From Spizellomyces punctatus DAOM BR117 (Eukaryota > Chytridiomycota > Chytridiomycetes > Spizellomycetales > Spizellomycetaceae): 64,000 nt of DNA. The notes below the pieces were generated by a model. It was not told the DNA's origin. It did not search any database and saw nothing but the letters and a program-made list of their open reading frames with translations. Location of the stretch: positions 1,256,529-1,320,528 of the forward strand of contig NW_015971544.1 in assembly GCF_000182565.1 (NCBI RefSeq), given 5' to 3'. The stretch's first letter is position 1; each line of letters opens with the position of its first letter. This document shows positions 22,574-34,426 of the stretch, one piece after another. The position numbers and the translations under genes are program-made.

Positions 22574-25500
22574 ATGTCGCTACTTCCTATTCCTGGCATC
22601 CGTGGAGGGGAAGCAATTCCCTTCTCCAAGGCTGCACCCAAAGACCAAAAGCACGAGCTACGCAAATACTATGGGGCGGCCGAAGCTGTACTCCATCGAG
22701 CAAAGGCTGATACAGTTGAACTGCAGACAAAGACTGATCGGGTCAACGTACTGAAAGATCGGGCATCGTATAGGTCGGAAAGGGAAATGAACTTGGCGCA
22801 TTTCGCCGAGTTAATGAGTATCTTTAAGGTTTTGTGGCTGTTTAAGATATTTGGGTATTAAATGTCTTTGTTGTTAACATTGATTCCTATCAGCAAGCAT
22901 CAAAATCTGGTAGCGGTAAACTGACCATGCCAGAGTTCAAATCCGCCTTCTCGGTTGTCCTAGGCCACGGTCTAACCGACGATCAAATGTCCATCCTTTT
23001 TATGAAAGTTGACGCCAATATGGATGAAGCCGTTGACTGGGACGAGTTCAGCACCTTCATGCTTCTTCGTGCCGAAGGTCAAAGTGTCATGCAGGAACAA
23101 GCTGAAACCCAGCTCTTTGATACTGAATCCATGACCACTCATTTTCCTATTTTGACGCCTCACAAGGATATGATTATTCGCATTCTTTGGTTGGGAAAGA
23201 GTCAGCGCTATGTCACTTGCAGTCGGGATGGGATGGTGTGCTGTTGGAGCGATCGGTTGAAGTTGCAGAGAAGTTTTGCAAATATTGGGTAAGCGATCGT
23301 GCAGTATTTGACACGTCCTTTTGACGAAGGATTGCTGCCTGCTTACAGATTTTGAGTTTTGATTGTTTTACCTTTTGGACCAAAAAGAATTTCCTCAAAG
23401 CCTGAACCTGGCCTCAATAGCAAGACAAAACCACCTTGGATTCATGACTGTATCTATCTTCCCAATCTCAACAAGTTGGCGATGTCGTCCGACGACCACG
23501 AAATTACCTTCTATGGTAGGCCCCATTGAATTGTTCCGCACCATGCAGACGTCGTGATAACTATTTCACAGATAGTACAACGATGGAAACGCAACTCCGC
23601 CTTGACCTCCATGACAGCGTCGCTTTCACAATGAATTACCACTATGACACTGAAAACCCCGACAGCGACCAAAGTACCCTCTTATACGGAACCGACCAAG
23701 GCTGCGTAACTCTCATCCGCTTCTCCCACGCGGCTCTCTTTGGTACTGCCATCAGCAAAAAGGACCAGGCGCCCGTCATATTAGTGGACAGTTTATCCAA
23801 AACACCTGGGGTGCAGGTCTGGAAGCGAAAAGCACACAATGACTGGGTGCTCCAGGTGGAGTATTACCATGATTTGAGGTCGGTTGTTTCGTGCTCTCCT
23901 GATGAGAAAGAGAGCTTGGTCATGGCGATGCAAACGGGAACAAAGAAGTGGACGGTCGTTTCGGCGAGCGTGAGGAAGGGGGTAAATACCATTGCTTATA
24001 GCAAATTCCCCTTGGCGTTGGTTAGTGGGGGAACAGGTATGTTTTTGCCCAATTGTTTCATTGGCATAAATGTCAATTTAGTCTTGCCTGTTTAGATCGG
24101 CAACTCCGCATCTGGAACCCACACCGGCTACAGCGACCCACAGCATCTCTCTCTGGACACTTGTCACCTATCATATCGGTAACGGTCAACCCTTTAAATG
24201 GCCAAGCTATATCACTCTCCACGGACAAAGCTATCAAGATATGGGACATTCGCAAACAACAATGTCTTCAAACGTTACCTAGCTCCATCGAGCATCGTCC
24301 TGAAAACAGTCTATCATCCATATTCTTCAGTACTCACCGTGGGGGGAAATTGATTGTTGCCTCGACTGTTATGGTTACGTATGGGTTGGTGGACCGGTCG
24401 CAGCAAAATCGAGTGCGAAGTCACGATGCTCCAATTAGGGCTGCATTGTGGAATGGTGCGTTTAAGCAAGTTGTTAGTGGGTGTGATGCCGGTGTCGTAA
24501 ATGTCTGGGTGAGTTTGTTTTGGTCAGCCTATCGCGGGAGGAGTGCTCAGTTACGGATAATGACGTTAAATCTTCGCTCGTACCCAAGGATGCAAGCACG
24601 GGTCAAAAGACGTTCCGTTTTGCGAATGTCCACGAGAAAGCAGAGATTACTGCAATGGCATTTGATGCGGCATGTCGGAAATTGATTACTGGGGGTCGAG
24701 GTAACGGCTTGCAGAGTTTACGCCAGTCAACAGCTTTCGTTACCAATTTTTTGTTTCATCACACCAGATGGGAGTATTCGAGTATGGAACTTTAACAACG
24801 GCCAACTGCTCCAAGAGCTGGTCAAGGGTGACCGTTCTGAAGTTACTGGCATTACTGTGGGTATCTTTGCGTAAGTCAGGATTGAACCCTCAACTCAAAC
24901 ACAAATGACTTGCAGTATATAACTCTCAAATCAACACCGTATATCGTCACAACGGGCTGGAACCGTCTCATCCATTTCTTCCCAGCAACATCTTCAGCTC
25001 CCACCGTTCACCCAACGCAAACGCTGTCAGCGTCACACAACGATGATATTCTGACAATGGCGTTTGCCGAACCGGATGTGTTGGCTACAGGGAGTTATGA
25101 TGGTGAAATAGTTGTTCGGTCTTTGGGGAGTGGGTGTGTTATCGGACGCTTGCGAGTAGGCGAGGAGGGCGAAAGGGGACGAAGCGTCGATAAAGGTTTG
25201 GTGCTTTTCTTAGACCCATCAAAATTTAATGTACTGACATTAGTTGACTTGTCACCGTAGTGCTCTTTCTTCATTCTCGTCTCAACCTCCAACACACTGC
25301 CCACCTCCTCTCCTCAGGAAGCGATGGCCAAATCCGTTGGTGGAACACTCATGATATGTATCTGATGCTCTCGTATGACGGAACCCATGGAAGAAACGAA
25401 GGCATCTTTTCCATGGCCACTAACCCGCATAACACAGTTCTGGTGACTGGGGATACAGCAGGATACATTACAGTCTGGGATATCGGTAGCACTTGCGTCG

Positions 25501-26205
25501 GCGTGTGCCACCGAGCTGGAGAGGGCATGGCGTGTAGGAATGTATTCAGAGCTCATTTGAGGAGCGTTGTGAGTTTGGATCTGGTAGTGGATGGGGAACA
25601 AGAGGCGGTCGTGAGCGCCAGCACGGACTGTACGGTCAGAATGTTTACGGTAGGTGTTTGTCCGCTTTTATCTGGTCAATCTGCGTTGACTTGCATTTGT
25701 TTTTTGTTCCCGTTTAATTCTGTTACTCAACCTGAATGGACAGCTCACCGGACAATACATTGGGACATTCGGCCAAACAATGCCATGGGATCTGTATAAT
25801 CCATCTACATATGCATATCCATCGAGGCCCCCAGAAATCACGCTCGATGAAGTCGACGAGCGTAGCGATGAACCCACATGCAACAACCACGGAGAGCAGG
25901 AGTCCGCCGTGATCTCATCTCTGATGAGCCCTCCGGCGCCAAAGCCGGAAACCTCCCAGAGAGCCATGACTGCAACAAGAACACCTAAACCATTGAGCCC
26001 CTCAACACAAACGCCCACTTACAAAACATGGTACGCAAAATCCAAATTCGCGCAAAAGTTTATTGCACATCCATCAAGACGTCCACGGATTCTTCCCCCA
26101 CTAACGCACGTCAAACCTGGGTGTGGAGGTGTGGCGGGGACATTTCATCGACTGGAACCATATGAGTTGGCCGAAGTAGGAAGAGCGGGTAGAGAGAAGA
26201 AGTAG
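22574..26205 (+). CDS. EF-hand and WD40-repeat protein (WDR49/WDR64-like)
   Basis: Ten exons: 22574-22828, 22894-23288, 23388-23515, 23572-24036, 24096-24508, about 24541-24700, 24768-24856, 24916-25195, 25261-25649 and 25744-26205, for about 1,011 residues. An EF-hand pair lies at about 90-150, with the loop DANMDEAVDWDEF. About ten WD repeats follow, for example QLRIWNPH, KAIKIWDIRK, GSIRVWNF and GYITVWDIG, then a Ser/Pro-rich tail. This EF-hand plus WD order is that of WDR49/WDR64-type proteins, which are mostly found in organisms with motile cilia; a zoospore flagellum role is inferred. The junction at 24509/24541 would need an intron of only 32 nt and is uncertain. The other junctions keep phase. 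Confidence 0.85.
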
Positions 26206-26345
26206 CTTATTTTGTAGGAGAGAATCCCAGCATACTAGCCTAGGTGAATTAGTTTTGTAGGACAGAGTCCGCATGTAGATATAGCAAAGAGGTCCTAGGG
26301 AACTGAATGGTTACATTCATTACATACAATCACTCTATCGGACCG

Positions 26346-28115
26346 TCAATTTTCAAACTCTTTGGCAATTTCTGCCACTTTGAGGAATCCCCTGCGAAGA
26401 TCTTCCTTTAGATCCTCAACATCTTCCAATCCAATACTCAATCTAACAAGTCGGGGGGTAATCTTGTCGTCAACGACAGCCCGCCATTCGAGGGCGGATT
26501 CGCAGCCGCCGAGAGATGTTGCATTTACAACGAGCCGGAGATGCGAGCCAATCAGGCGGGCATGATGAAGGGATTTGAACTGAATACCGTGGAAAATAAG
26601 CCCAAGTTCCTGTCCGTTCAGAGAGAAATCTCTTACCTCAATGGATAAGACACCTGACCAGCCTTCTCCTTGCTTCTTGCCCGCATCATGTCCGGGTTGT
26701 TTGGGTAATGATCCATGCCACACTTTGTCGACGATCTGCGTAGCGGGCTCATCGCGGGCGTCCAACCATCTGGCAATTTCTGTAGCCGATCGTGATTGTT
26801 GGGTAACTCGGACGGTCAATGATCTAACAGTCCTCATTTTAGCTTCACACCGCTCTCAAAAGTTTTCTACCCGGGTCCTCACCTCAAACTACGGAGTAGC
26901 AGCCATGCTTCGAAATTGCCCATCACGCTGCCCAGGTAAGTTCGGTCATCGCGTAACTATGTAAATAGACAGGACAAGAAAGCTGCCGTTAGGACCTGCC
27001 CGTCTCCATTACAATCACCAGAAATGAAATCCACCTTCTCAGCCGTTTGCTCGTCTTTGACGATCAAGACACCGCCCAGCATGTCCGAATGTCCGCCGAG
27101 AAACTTTGTGCTGCTGTGCATCACAATGTCAGCGCCTGTTTGCCCGCCATTCTGTATGTCAGTTCTTTCATGCCATGTAGTATATCAGTCAACCATATCC
27201 AGAATACCTGCAGCGAGCGTCTTCTGGAGTGGCGCTGGAGCAAATGTTGCGTCGACCGCGAGTGTCGCACCGCTGGGCGACGAGATGCATAATCGGCAAT
27301 GTCTTTAAAGATTTGCGCGAAGATAAGGTAAACTGACTATCTGATATAGAACAGTTGAAGTTGACACATACCGGCAATCTCACCCCGAGGGTTCTGGGGT
27401 GATTCTAACCAAATCAAATCTCCCTTTTGGAAGGTCTGAATGCCGTCCTCGATAAATACTAGACCCTGTGGTGTAAGGAAGCCAGTTGAGAACTACAATT
27501 CGTCATGAGAAGGAGCGTTTGTCCCGGAGACACTTGCCACTTTATCTTCGCGTCCTCTCCTGTAGATTCTAATAACACCATGAGTCCCATGATATCCTTC
27601 CCGGGAGGTGACAATTCGTGAAGGTTGCACATGATTAATGGCAGCCGTGATTGCAGCAAGGCCAGTAGTGTATGTTACCGCATGGCCTGTAAATGGTAAG
27701 TGGTAAGTATCAGTATCTGTACCACTGAGATGTCGTGGTCCAAACACCATTTTTACCTCCTTCTAATGCCCCCAAAACCGTCTCCAATCTGTCCCTCGTT
27801 TCGGTACCCTCTCGCGAGTACACATGCTCACCGTTTGGAGTCAGGGCAGTTTCTTTTGCAGAAGAAGTGGATTTAGGTATCCAGCCTTTCTCAGCAGCAT
27901 AGCGGTCGTTCCAATCGTTAGCAAACCCTGACCACACGATGTCATTATTATCACATTGAACATGCTGGTGAGAATGTTTTCTTTTTGAAAAGAAGTGGAG
28001 ACATACGGTAATTTGTCGAGACGTGCATAGGAGGGGCAACGTCGGGTGTGCTGCCCGTATCGGCATGGATGGAAAGCGTAGATAGGCGATAGGAGAGCGT
28101 CTCTTTGCCAGTCAT
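26346..28115 (-). CDS. cystathionine gamma-synthase-like PLP enzyme, apparent frameshift
   Basis: Eight exons, 28007-28115, 27757-27927, 27541-27686, 27372-27465, 27208-27302, 27035-27135, 26883-26956 and 26346-26832, cover a Cys/Met-metabolism PLP enzyme of about 425 residues. Motifs are [51 protein letters not shown] and the PLP-lysine site [12 protein letters not shown]. The C-terminus is [17 protein letters not shown]. It resembles the fungal cystathionine gamma-synthase-like group. The exon at 27208-27302 is one base short: DIADYASRR and [11 protein letters not shown] are in different frames around 27271-27280 (CTGGGCGA), and no alternative splice repairs this. It is a sequencing error or a broken allele. 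It is divergent from the aminotransferase gene. Confidence 0.82.
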
Positions 28116-28807
28116 TATGATTGCTGTACTTTGCAGTGAAATTTGTACAAGTGAAGAGCACTGGAAACAAGGTCAAAATGGCAACGACAACAGCAGGATG
28201 GGGGGGAAGCCATCTGCTCGCGTCACTTGTGGCGTGGCTTATCTGACGCGATCGGTCATCAACCAGCGAACGTCGCCGTTAAACGCACTTGTTCAAAACT
28301 TTAGACGAGCAACCCGTTTGAGAAAAGAGCATCCGGGAATGTATTGCGCAAGATGCACAAATATCATCAGAGTGGATTCTTTGAAATTGCGGGATCTCTT
28401 TCGATGCGGAACTTGGAACTGACAACGACAATGCATAAAAATGATTTGCTGTGTATTGTGGGTATTGGGAAAACATTAAATATCAAGATGCCTGCTACTT
28501 TCATCGTCAAAGCATCACATCAAACAGTTGACATGGCCAACGTAAAGCCGTCGATCACACTCGGCAATCCCGAAAGCAACTCGCCGTTTGACATTGGCTT
28601 AGATAATCCATAAGCCACTTCTGACTTGATGATTCATGTGACTGTGGTGACTCACTTACCCCACAACAAAGTTTCCCACGCACGAGTCCCACGGTTGGAG
28701 GGTTTTGGAAGGAATCGTTCGTTTTGTTGTTGTTGGGTTTCTTTCTTATTTTAAAGCGTTTTCCATCCCCACGGCCACCTCACCATTCGATAGGGGATTA
28801 GAAGACC
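28116..28807. other. intergenic, divergent promoter region
   Basis: 692 bp between the start codons of the cystathionine gamma-synthase-like gene (minus) and the branched-chain aminotransferase (plus), both amino-acid-metabolism genes. No motif that I could name with confidence; no gene or repeat. Confidence 0.4.
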
Positions 28808-30118
28808 ATGTTGGTAAAACGCCTGACCTCCACCTTCCTTCAACGGCCTTTGACAGCCTCAGCAACAAGATGGTCGTCAACCTCAACACAAGCACCGCTC
28901 GCAGTGTCTCGTATCGTCAAGTCCATTACACAATCCCCAAAAGAGCAGCTACCAAACAACCAGCTTGTCTTTGGTCGAACGTTTACCGATCACATGTTGA
29001 CTGTGGAGTGGGACGCTACAGTCGGCTGGAAGGAACCAAACATTAAGCCATACGGAAAGATATGTCTGGACCCTTCTGCTGTCGTATTCCACTATGCGCT
29101 GGAATGTTTCGAGGGATTGAAGGCGTACGTAGTGGTATCTTCTCCCCGCAAATGTTGCTCTTGTTCACAATAGTTCCCTATGACAGATATAAGGACAAGA
29201 AGGGCAATATCCGACTGTTTAGACCGGACCTTAACATGAAGCGTCTCATCAGTTCATGTGAACGTCTCACTCTTCCCACATTTGACTCTGCTCAACTCCT
29301 CGAATGTATCAAGGAGCTTCTCAGGGTTGACCAAAAATGGATCCCAAGCGAGCGCGGGTATTCCTTGTATCTTCGTCCAACATGTATCGCAACCCAAGAG
29401 TCTCTTGGCGTCGGTCCATCTAATCGTGCCCTCCTCTTTGTCATTGCATCCCCTGTCGGTCCTTACTACAAAACCGGCTTTAACGCCGTATCTCTGTATG
29501 CTACGCAGCAGTACACACGGGCATGGCCTGGGGGAACAGGGGATGCAAAGATTGGTGCAAATTATGCACCAGGTATCAAGCCTCAGATCGAAGTGGCAAA
29601 AGAGGGATATCAACAAAACCTGTGGCTATTTGGTGAAAAACAGCACATTACCGAGGGTACGATAGGGCTGATTTTCCTTGTTATTTTCATCATTCATCTG
29701 ACATGATCATAAATTAGTTGGCACCATGAACTTTTTCATGTACTGGACGAACGAGCAAGGGGTAAGAGAACTCGTCACGCCACCGCTTGACGGCACTATC
29801 CTCCCCGGAGTTACAAGAGACTCTATCATGGGCCTAGCCCGCTCTTGGAACGAGTTCAAGGTGACGGAGCAGCCCATATCAATGTTTGATGTCAGAAAAG
29901 CGGTTCAAGAAGGTCGTGTTCACGAAATGTTTGGGTCCGGTACAGCAGCCATTGTTTCCCCTATCAAAAAGATCAGATTCGAGGGCGAAGACTTGGACAT
30001 CCCATTGGACCCAAGCGATAAGACTAGCCAGGCTGGACCCTTGACAAAGAGGATCGCGGACACTATTATGGGTATACAATACGGGGAAATCGAGCACCCG
30101 TGGTCCGTCGTTGTGTAG
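28808..30118 (+). CDS. BAT1: branched-chain amino acid aminotransferase, mitochondrial type
   Basis: Three exons, 28808-29124, 29187-29656 and 29718-30118, give 395 residues. The first 35 residues (MLVKRLTSTFLQRPLTASAT...) form a basic, Ser/Thr-rich mitochondrial presequence. Class IV aminotransferase motifs follow: HYALECFEGLKAYKD, NIRLFRPDLNMKRL, the PLP-lysine region GGTGDAKIGANYAPGIKPQ, TNEQGVRELVTPPLDGTILP and GSGTAAIVSPIKKI. The enzyme interconverts Leu, Ile and Val with their 2-oxo acids. The length matches the eukaryotic BCAT family. The donor at 29125 (GTACGT) rather than 29129 was chosen because it yields the conserved AYKD sequence. Confidence 0.96.
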
Positions 30119-30238
30119 GCGGCTTTTTGGAGATGAATTATTAGCGGACGCTGCTAGTAGAGCTCTATATAAAATATGAGAAATCTCGTCTACACTTGTC
30201 TAGTCTGCATCTGCCGTATCATTAATCTCGTAATGTCA

Positions 30239-30704
30239 TTACGTTAAATCTATAACCTCGCACCAGCTTCTTACTCTTTTGATACTAGGTAGTGTCGTGT
30301 CGCACTCATCCTCGATGACAATTACACTGGTCACTGTCCTTCGAATCCCCTCCGCTCTCCGCCTTTTGCGAACCGGTATCCAACAAACGGACGAGTTTGT
30401 GCAAGATTGACTCTCGGATGAATCGCTATGTCGTTTTGGGGGGGACGAGATGATGATGGGTGATGGGGGTTTGGAGTGAGACAATAAATTCAAGGGTGTT
30501 GTGGCATTTCGTGGCGGTGTTGATGGGAGTACCACGATGGGATTCAGTGAATGCTCTTGGGAGGTGTGCAAAGTCGTGTCGACGGGTGGAGTGTTGATGT
30601 TGATTACATTGTCAAGAGTTGGTGGAGAAGCGGGTATGGGAGATTTCGGAGATTCTGCCGTTTGTTCTAACGTGTGAGTTGTGCCCAGCGAGGACCTATC
30701 GGAC
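30239..30704 (-). CDS. probable C-terminal exon of the SNM1-TenI gene (basic cluster and SUMO-interaction motifs)
   Basis: An open frame of about 155 codons without any ATG begins right where the SNM1-TenI frame stops. The stop (TGA 30757-30759) overlaps a canonical donor, GTGAGT at 30760-30755. Splicing from there to the AAG acceptor ending at 30705 (intron of 56 nt) continues the frame exactly. The tail is Ser/Pro/Thr-rich, has a basic cluster PVRKRRRAEG like a nuclear localisation signal, and two hydrophobic-acidic motifs, SVIVIEDE and the terminal EVIDLT, the latter identical in form to known SUMO-interaction motifs. Such a tail fits a nuclear repair enzyme. An independent gene is unlikely because no start codon exists. 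RNA evidence is needed to choose between stop and splice. Confidence 0.5.
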
Positions 30705-30756
30705 CTTATAAGCGGCTTTGAAAGCTGAATTTGATAATTCAGCTCTATTCTTTCAC

Positions 30757-32991
30757 TCACTCAAACTGCAAATCATGCCAGAAGGCCTTGATGGCCGCGA
30801 TTCCGACTCCTCCAGCTTTATGTGCCCTATCCAGATCTTTGATGCTCACACCTCCCAAAGCATATACTGGCAAACTACTCGTCTCTGCTTCGGTGATTAT
30901 CTGAGCAAATCTGTCCCAGCCCAAAGTCCTTGAGGACGGACAAGTCGACGATGGCAGAACTGGAGAAAGAACCACAAAGCGCAAACCAAGTTGGGCTGCG
31001 CGTTTGAGATCGGCCGTGTCATGGCAGGATGCACCAATGACTAGGTTTGTGAAAGGCAGACCATCCAATGACTGACATATCTTCAGTACGGTGCCAGACA
31101 AATGCAGACCACCTGCTCCCGTTTCCTTGCATAAGTGCGCCGATTCCGGCAAGACCTCCGGATCGGACACGTTGATTAACAATCGTGCACGGTCCTCGGA
31201 TGGTACTTTCGTAACCACTTGGGAGTAGAAGCTTAATGTATCATCTCCTTTCGAGCGCAACTGAACGAAAGGTGGAACTTGCAGGCCGGAGCTTGCAGCC
31301 AGCACCGTGCACAGCTGGGCGACGAAATCGGAAATTAGGTCGACCGAGCTAACCGAGAGAGATCGCTTCGGATCGTCGGAAATAATATAAAGTGGGGGCA
31401 CCACGGCAGATACGCCGCGGCCAGCTCGACCGCAAAGCGTTTTCGTCATTTGCATCATGGGCGAACCACCTTCGGTCATCTCTTCTTCCCCACAGCTCAC
31501 AATCTCTGTTTCCTGCGAATCTGTCTGCAGCAACCTATTCCAATTGCCAGTTACGTACGATCCACCTTCGTCCTCATTTGACACTAGATGCTTGAAGAAA
31601 TCTTTAGCTGTTTTGCATGCCGCATGTTCTTTGGTCAGCACACAGGGGAATATCTTGCGGGGGCGAAGGATGGATATAAGCGATTGGAGTTCGCTAAGAG
31701 ATGAGTGAGTTGCGTACAGGACATTCTATTACGGGAAGATTAGCCCACAACCAGGATGTTCCTGTCAGAGATAAAGTAAACGTACCCAGAACCTCTCTCC
31801 ACCCTTGACTACAACCTCGGTCGTCCTACCTTTAAACCACATCGCTGAAGGGCGAATGAATACAATGGTTTTTTCCGCCTTCCACTTTACACACTGAGGA
31901 CAATTGTCGCATGCATGGAAACGCGTTGAAAGCGGATCATCCGTAATGTATTCTGGCAATGACGGGAGGCCAGCATAAATGGCATATCGAGTGGGTGAGA
32001 TATAAACTTTCGTTTGGAAAACTTGGAACAGGGCTGCCCAGATGTTTTCGGCCCTATGGTTATCAACTTTACTTTGGGTGCTCTGACAGAGAAGAACCCT
32101 CCCGCATCACTCACCCCAAAATGTTGAGACCAATCTTAAAGTTCGTAGTAGCCGGATACATTCTGATAATGTCAGCAATAGCCTCCACCGACTCCTGCTT
32201 GCTTGGAAAGGTTTCGTATCCAGTGTCGCAGAATGTAGTATCCAGGTATACAGACTCTAGTCGTGGAATCTTTCCCTGTTGCCTGTATTCTTTGATGCCC
32301 TCTAGAAACCACGTCTCCGCGCGCAGATCACCAGTGTATAAGACATTGCCATTGGGTCCTTCGATCAGAAACCTGTAGAGACATTAGAAGCCAAGTTTCG
32401 GACGGACAGGATGAACCCCTTACATTGTTGAGCCCGGGCAATGGTTGGCGGGAAAGAGTGTAAGAGTGATAGTCTGGTTGTGGCCAATATAGACTGTGCT
32501 CCATTAAACTTTGACCAGCAGTCTAAACTTCATTAATGCCCAGGCACGTACTCTGAGTCGTCTCCTCCATTGGTAGCGGCCTCTGGCGGCAGCCCACTAT
32601 GAAAAACTTGGCTCCAGCTACAAAGATATTTAAGAGAAAAACCTACCAGCCATCTTTTCAAATGCTCATATTTCCCCTGGCCCAGGTTTCCCAAAATCGC
32701 GGCCGTCTCTTCAGAGCAATAGAGAGGGACATTGAACGCCAAGTTGTCAAACCCAACCAAATGATCTGGAAAGGTAAACATTGGCACATGGATATGGAAC
32801 CTGCTACAAGCAATAATTTATAAAGTACCAGTGTGGCAGTGTGATAGTAGGACTATCCGAATATCGCCTTGGTTGGACCGGTACTTGTCTATCAAAATAG
32901 TAGGATACTTGGAAAGGGTTTGTCAGAGTTCAAGTTAGGTTGGCAAATGGCGTGTGCTTACCTCACGGACTCGTCCGTCAAAGGTGCTCAT
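30757..32991 (-). CDS. SNM1/Artemis-type beta-CASP nuclease fused to a TenI-like domain
   Basis: Exons 32962-32991, 32829-32907, 32647-32765, 32548-32606, 32424-32498, 32115-32372, 31786-32071 and 30757-31725 give 624 residues. Residues 1-340 are a metallo-beta-lactamase/beta-CASP nuclease: MSTFDGRVREYPTILIDKYR as in Artemis, metal motif SHCHTDHLVGF, then LFPANHCPGS, VLYTGDLRAET, VYLDTTFC and LYATHSSLSELQSLISILRP. The last exon runs without interruption into a TenI/thiamin-phosphate-synthase-like domain (about 410-620): LYIISDDP, GGLHLSGTVL, IGASCHDTADLKRAAQLGL, VLSPVLPS, TLGWDRFAQII and PVYALGGVSIKDLDRA. These are the motifs of the domain fused to MutT (8-oxo-dGTPase) in many bacteria. The 59- and 75-nt exons are the least certain. 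Confidence 0.87.
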
Positions 32992-33343
32992 GGCAAATGA
33001 TTGGTCTCATCCACATTTAGAGACGGAAGTACCTGCCCGTTAAAACTCACCCAGACTAGTGAAAGCCAACGGTAAATGGTGTGAAAAGATCTGCTTGCCT
33101 TGAGCGGAGGATCGCCAGTTCCAGGATATAATGCACTTATTCTGATTCCATTCTGGTTCCAGATTTGGTCATCAACTTGCCCGACGACTTTTAACTTCAT
33201 CCATTCCAACATGCCGACAAAGCCCAGAGAATTGTGTTGAAAGAAATCTCAAAAATGTGTATGTATTCCAGATAATCTGCAAAATATGTACTTTCTGGTT
33301 ATGAAATATACAACAGATATGCGAAAGGCCAAATAATCCCTGC
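32992..33343. other. intergenic between SNM1-TenI and SDR genes
   Basis: 352 bp between two minus-strand genes. It should contain the nuclease promoter and the 3' end of the SDR transcript; no other feature seen. Confidence 0.4.
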
Positions 33344-34426
33344 TCAAAGGGCAAACGAGATACCGCCCGTTGCATGCAAGTTTTGTCCGGTGAACCACGT
33401 AGACTGAGGACTGGCAAGGAAAACGACCGCGGCTGCCACATCTTCCGGTTTCCCTAACCGCTTGAGCGGGGTTTGTTGCTAACAAAAGTAACCGAGCTCG
33501 TAAGATTCACAGTCATTAAGAATACACCAGCAAGGATACCAACCTCCCATTGCTTCAATTGTTCCTCCGGATTCGTCCGTAGCATATCCGTGTCCGTGGT
33601 TCCAGGAGAAACCACGTTGACTCGGATACCTTTTGGTGCAAGTTCGACAGCCAGTGCCCGAGTGAGAGCTTCAACACCGCCTTTGGACGTAATGTAAGAG
33701 GCGACATTTGCAACAGGGGTCTTGGTCAAGCATGTCGAAATGTTGATAACGGATGAATCAGGACCGAGGTGGGGAACAGCTGCTTGTGTTAAAAAGAATG
33801 GGCCCTGGAAAATATAATCAACCTTTAGTATCCTTTGCCATTTTTTCTTTATTATCTCGGATTACCTTCAAATTGACATCTAGGACCCGATTGTACTCTT
33901 CCAAGGTAACTTTTTCAAAATCCTTGCCATCGTAAATTCCAGCACTATGTCGACCAGCGTTAGGATAAAGGATGCCATATCAGGTCCTGGCTCGGCTGCC
34001 AACGCACTTGTTGACCACAATGTCCAGACGGCCCAGCTGCTGAACGGTCTCTTCCACAATCCGCTTGGCATCGTCGGGATTACCGACATTGCCCTGGACA
34101 GTAATGGCTTTACGCCCCCCCTTGCAGTCACGCAAAATCAGTAAACTGCTCGGTTGGCGTGCGATGTATATCATATTCTAACCTTTATGATACTCTCAGC
34201 GACCTTGAGAGCATTGGGCTTGCTTCCGATATAATTGACGGCAACCGAAGCACCGCAGGCGGCTAGCTCTTGGCAAATAGCTGCTCCAATTCCCCTTGAT
34301 CCACCTAATGACATGCAACTTGTGAGTCTGAAAATATAATTGACAGCAGGTCTGCCTATATGTACCGGTGACTAGGGCAACCTTTCCAGACAGATTGATA
34401 GACGGCTGGGCGATGGAAACGGGCAT
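33344..34426 (-). CDS. classical short-chain dehydrogenase/reductase (3-oxoacyl reductase-like)
   Basis: Six exons, 34366-34426, 34183-34304, 34008-34120, 33866-33944, 33544-33804 and 33344-33478, give 256 residues. All classical SDR motifs are intact: cofactor motif VALVTGGSRGIGAAI, NNAG in DIVVNNAGIYDG, helix alpha-E Asn in RVLDVNLKGPFF, Ser in SVINIST and the catalytic YxxxK in ASYITSKGG. The substrate-loop region has VSPGTTDTDML, and the C-terminus QNLHATGGISFAL matches the VDGG-like end of FabG-type enzymes. The absence of Arg after the GxxxGxG motif strand cannot be judged well, so NADPH preference is only likely. The substrate is unknown. No targeting signal is obvious. Confidence 0.93.

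Noticed and set aside
30239-30760. Independent small gene ending EVIDLT
   Set aside because: No ATG in the whole frame; the in-phase donor at the end of the SNM1-TenI gene explains it better.
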